From Henriciella mobilis (GTDB taxonomy: Bacteria; Pseudomonadota; Alphaproteobacteria; Caulobacterales; Hyphomonadaceae), in the NCBI RefSeq assembly GCF_003576315.1, contig NZ_QWFZ01000006.1, forward strand, positions 1 to 64,000: 64,000 nucleotides of DNA. The letters are read 5' to 3'. Position numbers and translations under genes: made by a program. Shown one piece after another: positions 59,769-64,000 of the stretch. Below the pieces are notes generated by a model. It was not told the origin of the DNA, did not search any database, and worked only from the letters and a program-made list of their open reading frames with translations. Position 1 is the stretch's first letter. Each line of letters starts with the position of its first letter.

Positions 59769-60809
59769 ATGATCATGGTCGCGCTGATCGTCGGCGGTCT
59801 GCTTTTGCTGTTTGCTGGCGGTGAGATGCTCGTTCGCGGGTCGGTGGGTGTTGCCCGCCGGCTTGGTATGTCGGAATTACTTATTGGCTTGACGCTGGTC
59901 GGTTTCGGTACCTCGATGCCGGAGCTCGTGACCAGCCTGCAGGCGCTGTCGGATGGTGCGACCGGGATCTCGGTCGGCAATGTCATCGGGTCCAACGTCG
60001 CCAATGTCCTGCTGGTGATCGGCGCCGCCTGCCTGATCTCGCCGATCATTACCCATCCGCGCGCGCTTGCCCGCGACGGGCTGTTCATGATCGGCGCAAC
60101 CGTTCTTTTCGCCGTCGTGCTCTGGTTCGACGGGTTTACGCGGGTCACGGGCCTCATCTTCGTAGCCATCCTGATCGCCTATCTCGTCGCCTCCGTCATT
60201 CTCGACCGGCGCAAGCAGTCGGCTGCCGCAAAGGTCCACTCCGGCGAGGCGGAGGTCATCGAGACCCATGAGCCTCTCTTTATCTCGCTGGTCCTGGCCG
60301 TCCTCGGCATTGCAGGCGTCGTCGCCGGTGCGAAGCTGCTGGTGACCGGCGGTTCCGATCTCGCCCGCGCCTTCGGCATTTCGGAGACGGTGATCGGCCT
60401 GTCCATCGTCGCCATCGGCACCAGCCTGCCGGAACTCGTCACCTCGATCATGTCGGCCATCAAGGGCAAGGCGGATGTGGCGCTCGGCAATGTGCTCGGC
60501 TCAAACGTGTTCAACATATTGGGCATCATGGGCGTGTCGGCCGCCGTTTACCCCTTCAGCATCATCGCGCCTGCGGCGCCGGATGGCACCAAGCCGCTCG
60601 ATGTCGAGGCGATGAGCTTTCCGGCGGGCGACAGCCTCGTGACGATGCAGGACATGGGCGCCCTCGCGCTGTCGGTGATCCTGCTTGTCCTGTTCGCCTA
60701 TACCGGGCGCAAGCTCGCCCGCTGGGAAGGCGCCGTGCTTCTCGGCGGCTACGCGCTCTATATGGCGATGAGCTTCAATCTCCTGCCGCACTTCGGAGGC
60801 GCCGCATGA
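59769..60809 (+). CDS. Calcium/sodium antiporter, CaCA family
   Basis: The 346-residue inner-membrane exchanger has two inverted repeats, each with an alpha motif: [17 protein letters not shown] at about 38-54 and [17 protein letters not shown] at about 217-233, plus [16 protein letters not shown] and [16 protein letters not shown]. These hold the ion-binding Glu and Asn. It resembles YrbG. Its stop overlaps the queF start (ATGA), although the functions are unrelated. Confidence 0.94.
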   Translation: MIMVALIVGGLLLLFAGGEMLVRGSVGVARRLGMSELLIGLTLVGFGTSMPELVTSLQALSDGATGISVGNVIGSNVANVLLVIGAACLISPIITHPRALARDGLFMIGATVLFAVVLWFDGFTRVTGLIFVAILIAYLVASVILDRRKQSAAAKVHSGEAEVIETHEPLFISLVLAVLGIAGVVAGAKLLVTGGSDLARAFGISETVIGLSIVAIGTSLPELVTSIMSAIKGKADVALGNVLGSNVFNILGIMGVSAAVYPFSIIAPAAPDGTKPLDVEAMSFPAGDSLVTMQDMGALALSVILLVLFAYTGRKLARWEGAVLLGGYALYMAMSFNLLPHFGGAA

Positions 60810-61270
60810 GCAAGGACATCTATTCCGGTCTCGATCAGCTCGGCGCATCGAGCACGATCCCGGCCTCTCCGGAGGAGGCAAAGCTCGAGCGCGTGCCCAA
60901 TCCGCATGCCGGCACGCTTTATCTCACCCGCTTCACTGCGCCGGAATTTACCTCGCTCTGCCCGGTCACGGGCCAGCCGGACTTTGCGCATATCGTCATC
61001 GATTACGCGCCGGGCGAGTGGCTCGTCGAAAGCAAGAGCCTGAAGCTCTACCTGACCTCGTTCCGCAACCATGGCGCCTTCCATGAGGATTGCACCGTCG
61101 CCATCGGCAAGCGGCTTGTCGATCTGCTCGCGCCGCAATGGCTGCGCATCTATGGCTACTGGTATCCGCGCGGCGGGATACCGATCGATGTCTTCTGGCA
61201 AAGCGGGCCGGTGCCGGACGGGCTCTATGTGCCCGATACCGGCGTTCCGTCCTATCGCGGGCGCGGCTAG
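60806..61270 (+). CDS. queF: 7-cyano-7-deazaguanine (preQ0) reductase QueF
   Basis: The 154-residue NADPH-dependent nitrile reductase makes preQ1, which Tgt inserts into tRNA. It is the short single-domain (YkvM) type. The catalytic Cys is in [13 protein letters not shown] (about 52) and the family motif ESKSLKLYL is at about 75. HEDC and the C-terminal [14 protein letters not shown] are also conserved. It is translationally coupled to the antiporter gene and far from queCED. Confidence 0.95.
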   Translation: MSKDIYSGLDQLGASSTIPASPEEAKLERVPNPHAGTLYLTRFTAPEFTSLCPVTGQPDFAHIVIDYAPGEWLVESKSLKLYLTSFRNHGAFHEDCTVAIGKRLVDLLAPQWLRIYGYWYPRGGIPIDVFWQSGPVPDGLYVPDTGVPSYRGRG

Positions 61271-62973
61271 GCTTTCGCCAGCGCCGTCATGGCCTCGCCG
61301 TCGCGGCGTGTGACGAAGCTGGCGACCTTCTCGGTCGAATAGGTTTCCTCGAGCACGGTGGACACCTTGAAATAGTCCGCCGTCACCGCGTCGGCGTCGA
61401 GCGTCACGAGGATGTAGCCGTGGCCATTGGGGTCGAACCATTCGACATCCTCATTCGCCTCGGCAAACATCTCGCCGAGATCGGGGACATCCTTCACATA
61501 CTTGCCCATGCCGGGCGAGGTGACCGAGGTGCAGCCGAACTCGACCCCGCGCAGGGCGCCGGCCTTGTCATGCAGCTCATTGGCCCAGGCCGTGTGCGTG
61601 TCACCGGTGAAGGTGACGAGCCGCGCGCCGGCCGTGGCGGCTGAATAGTAGAGCCGCTCGCGCGCCGCCGGGAAACCGTCCCAGGCGTCGAGATTGAAGG
61701 GCAGGCCGAGCTGGCTGAAGGGGATCATGCCCGCGACATAGCCGGTCTGTGCGGCCTGCTGTTCGGGGGTCAGCGCCTCGACAAGGTTCGGCGGCTTGAC
61801 GTTCGCCATGATCACCTGGTTGGCGAGGACCTGCCAGGCCTTGCCGGAGGAGACGGAGCTTTTCAGCCCCTTGTCCAGCCAGGCTTCCTGGACGCCGCCC
61901 AGCATGGTGCGGCTTTCGTCGCTGACGCGGCCCATCACTTCCATCGCCTTGTCCGGAACCTCTTCAGGTGCAACCCCAGCCAGTTCGGCACCCCAGGAGA
62001 TTTCGTCCGAGCGGCCGGTGAGGCGCGACTCCAGGCAGAAGACGGTTGCAAGATCACCGAAGTCGAACTGGCGGTAGATGGCGCTGTACTCGCGCCCCGC
62101 CGTCACGTCGCGGACCGGCATCCACTCCATATAGGCCTGGACGGCGGCCTGCTTGCGATCGGTCCAGTTGCCTTCGGTTTCCGGCTGGTGGTTTTCCGCG
62201 CCGGTGCGATAGGCATTGTTGGTGCTTTCATGGTCGTCCCAGGTGCACAGCCACGGCGCGGCGGCATGGGCGGCCTGGGCCTTCGGGTCGCTCTTGTACT
62301 GCGCATGGCGCATCCGGTAGTCGCCGAGGGTAATGACCTCCATGGGCGGCTCATGGAAACGGCCGAGTTCCTGCGCCGTCTCCGCGCCATAGCCATCCAC
62401 GCCGTATTCGTAGAAATAGTCGCCGAGATGGATGATCGCATCGAGATCGTTCATCCGGCCAAGATCGTCATAGACGTTGAAATAGCCGAACTGCCAGTTC
62501 GAGCAGGAGATGACCGCGAACTTGACCGGGTCCGTGCCCGAGGCGGCCAGCGTCTTCGTGCGGCCAACGGGGGAGGTGATATCGCCCGCCGCTGTCTTCG
62601 CGGTGAACTGGTAGAAATACTGCGTGGCCGGATCGAGGCCGGTCATGTCGACCTTCACCGTGAAATCGCGGCCGGGTGTCGCTTCTGCGAGGGCCTGGCC
62701 AACGATGTCGGTGAGACCGGCATCGCGCGCAACAATCAGGCTGACCGGGACCGGTGCGGTGGCGTTCTCGTCCGCAGGCGTCACGCGTGTCCAGAGGATG
62801 ACCCGGTCGGACAGCGGGTCACCGGAGGCAACGCCGTGATCGAAGCTCGCCTCGCCCGGGAAGGCCGGACGATTATCGGCCAGCGGATCGCCGCCGGCTG
62901 GCGTCGCACAGGCCGCCAGCCCTGCAGCACCTGCACTGAAACCAAGGAAATGACGCCTGGAAAACCTGCTCAT
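61267..62973 (-). CDS. phoD: PhoD-like alkaline phosphatase
   Basis: The 568-residue secreted phosphodiesterase/phosphatase depends on Ca2+/Fe3+. It has a twin-arginine signal ([15 protein letters not shown]) ending at a Cys (LAAC) that might also be lipidated. [21 protein letters not shown] begins the N-terminal domain. The metallophosphatase core has [24 protein letters not shown] (GD), WDDHESTNN and [14 protein letters not shown]. The ATG at 62973 has GGGAGGAG upstream. It converges on queF; both stops share the CTAG at 61267-61270. Confidence 0.93.
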   Translation of the reverse strand: MSRFSRRHFLGFSAGAAGLAACATPAGGDPLADNRPAFPGEASFDHGVASGDPLSDRVILWTRVTPADENATAPVPVSLIVARDAGLTDIVGQALAEATPGRDFTVKVDMTGLDPATQYFYQFTAKTAAGDITSPVGRTKTLAASGTDPVKFAVISCSNWQFGYFNVYDDLGRMNDLDAIIHLGDYFYEYGVDGYGAETAQELGRFHEPPMEVITLGDYRMRHAQYKSDPKAQAAHAAAPWLCTWDDHESTNNAYRTGAENHQPETEGNWTDRKQAAVQAYMEWMPVRDVTAGREYSAIYRQFDFGDLATVFCLESRLTGRSDEISWGAELAGVAPEEVPDKAMEVMGRVSDESRTMLGGVQEAWLDKGLKSSVSSGKAWQVLANQVIMANVKPPNLVEALTPEQQAAQTGYVAGMIPFSQLGLPFNLDAWDGFPAARERLYYSAATAGARLVTFTGDTHTAWANELHDKAGALRGVEFGCTSVTSPGMGKYVKDVPDLGEMFAEANEDVEWFDPNGHGYILVTLDADAVTADYFKVSTVLEETYSTEKVASFVTRRDGEAMTALAKA

Positions 62974-63056
62974 GAAACCCGCTCCTCCCGAATTGCAGCC
63001 TTCTTTTATGCTGCCATCATGACGAATACGCGAAAGCAGGTCTATAAGCTGCAGCG

Positions 63057-64000
63057 ATGAGCAAATTGACCGCCACCGCAACCCAGGCCGACAACGGGAC
63101 CCGTCTCGACAGATTCCTGTCCGAACAGTTTCCGGACCTGTCGCGTTCGCGTGCGAAGGCACTGGTCAAGGAAGGGGCGGTGACCGCCGGCGGCGCGCTC
63201 GCCGATGATCCGAAAGCGCCGGTTCGCCCGGGCATTGCCTATGAGATCGACATGCCGCCGCCCATCCCCGCGACGCCTGAGCCGGAGGACATCCCGCTCG
63301 ATGTGCTGTTCGAGGATGAGCACCTCATCCTCGTCAACAAGCCGGCAGGCATGGCCGTGCACCCGGCGCCGGGCAGCTGGCAAGGCACGCTGGTCAATGC
63401 GCTGCTGCACCACTGCAAGGGTGAGCTGCCAGGAATTGGCGGGGTGGAGCGTCCCGGTATCGTCCACCGCATCGACAAGAACACGACGGGCGTGTTGGCG
63501 GTGGCGAAGACCGAAGCCGCGCATGCAGGGCTGTCGAAACTCTTCAAGACCCACGACATCGACCGGGCCTATCTCGCCATCACGCGCGGCGCGCCGCGCC
63601 CGCTCGTCGGCACGGTCGACATGGCGATTGCGCGCTCCACAGCCGACCGCAAGAAGATGGCGGTGGTGCGCGACCCGGACAGCGATGAGGGCCGCCACGC
63701 GATCACGCATTACAAGGCGCTCGAGACGTTCGGGGAGCTCGACAAGGGTACGGGGCTACCGGCCGCAGCACTCATGGAATGCCGGCTGGAAACCGGCCGT
63801 ACCCACCAGATCCGCGTGCACATGGCCCATATCGGCGCGCCGCTGATCGGCGATCCGACCTATGGCAAGCATCGTGGCATCAAGGCTTATGGCGCGGGCG
63901 AAGCCTTCATCGAGGCGACGACACGGGCGCGCCAGTTCGACCGCCAGGCGCTGCATGCGGCGAGCCTCGGTTTTGTCCACCCGGTGACGGGAGAAGACGT
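63057..64000 (+). CDS. rluD: 23S rRNA pseudouridine synthase, RluD type (partial at window end)
   Basis: The visible part is 314 codons, open at the right edge. It has an S4 RNA-binding domain (RLDRFLSEQFPDLSRSRAKALVKEGAVTAGG), then the RluA-family core: LILVNKPAGMAVHPAPG, GIVHRIDKNTTGVLAVAKT with the catalytic Asp, and ECRLETGRTHQIRVHMAHIGAPLIGD. It makes pseudouridines at helix 69 of 23S rRNA if RluD. The start is divergent from phoD by 83 bp. Confidence 0.93.
   Translation, partial: MSKLTATATQADNGTRLDRFLSEQFPDLSRSRAKALVKEGAVTAGGALADDPKAPVRPGIAYEIDMPPPIPATPEPEDIPLDVLFEDEHLILVNKPAGMAVHPAPGSWQGTLVNALLHHCKGELPGIGGVERPGIVHRIDKNTTGVLAVAKTEAAHAGLSKLFKTHDIDRAYLAITRGAPRPLVGTVDMAIARSTADRKKMAVVRDPDSDEGRHAITHYKALETFGELDKGTGLPAAALMECRLETGRTHQIRVHMAHIGAPLIGDPTYGKHRGIKAYGAGEAFIEATTRARQFDRQALHAASLGFVHPVTGED

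Noticed and set aside
1-64000. tRNA or rRNA genes
   Set aside because: No cloverleaf with a GGTTCGAATCC-type T arm and no rRNA sequence were seen by eye; a tRNAscan run would be decisive.

Overview
The window is ordinary GC-rich chromosomal DNA of an alphaproteobacterium, most likely near Hyphomonadaceae/Caulobacterales (inferred). The grounds are the dnaX-ybaB-recR cluster, the alphaproteobacterial ATP synthase zeta inhibitor (DUF1476) family, a 1006-residue TonB-dependent receptor, a class-1 PurS/PurC pair, and many short-spaced genes on both strands. I see no rRNA, tRNA, CRISPR array, prophage or IS transposase. The only mobile element is a full-length group II intron at the left edge (2-2332). 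It carries an RT/maturase/HNH protein and seems to interrupt a gene whose last 32 codons lie at 2333-2431.

Layout. 2.5-5.2 kb: dnaX-ybaB-recR (replication and repair). 5.2-10.2 kb, minus strand: GST, PQQ-type sugar dehydrogenase lipoprotein, TonB-dependent receptor. 10.4-12.2 kb: queC-queE-queD, preQ0 synthesis; queF sits far away at 60.8 kb. 12.2-23.8 kb: small envelope proteins, pirin, an MscS channel, two SDRs, an aldo/keto reductase, nitronate monooxygenase, a double retropepsin-like protease, two Nudix-type neighbours and a patatin, then rsmD/tadA. 24-33 kb: outer-membrane barrel, TSUP transporter, Nudix hydrolase, PepSY protein, a BlaI/M56 sensor pair with tandem operators, an EEP-family nuclease/phosphatase, DUF2270. 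32.8-38.5 kb: rhlE, rpsD, ppk2, a DUF2807/lipoprotein divergent pair, rimO. 38.6-48.6 kb: methyltransferase, CoA-transferase, TauD-like dioxygenase, envelope lipoprotein, a seven-repeat Cys protein, Grx4, zeta inhibitor, purC, purS, EthD protein, icd. 48.7-64 kb: gluzincin-like protease, a secreted six-Cys helical-hairpin candidate, trmJ, a flavoprotein, a WYL regulator divergent from a GST with a clear operator, 2-hydroxyacid dehydrogenase, a second MscS, a TerB/J-domain protein, a BacNav-type channel with an unusual TMDGW filter, a Ca2+/Na+ antiporter, queF, a PhoD phosphatase and the start of rluD.

The most notable signals are: QueD with Tyr in place of the catalytic Cys; the one-domain cation channel with a Gly-containing filter close to a CaCA antiporter; the BlaI/M56 pair whose sensor has a long acidic, coiled-coil extracytoplasmic tail instead of a penicillin-binding domain; a secreted seven-fold Cys repeat protein; a secreted protein with mirror-symmetric Cys spacing; a densely folded 107-bp intergenic element at 35791-35897; and an 11-bp tandem repeat at 37116-37169. 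Functions are read from motifs by eye; no database search was run.
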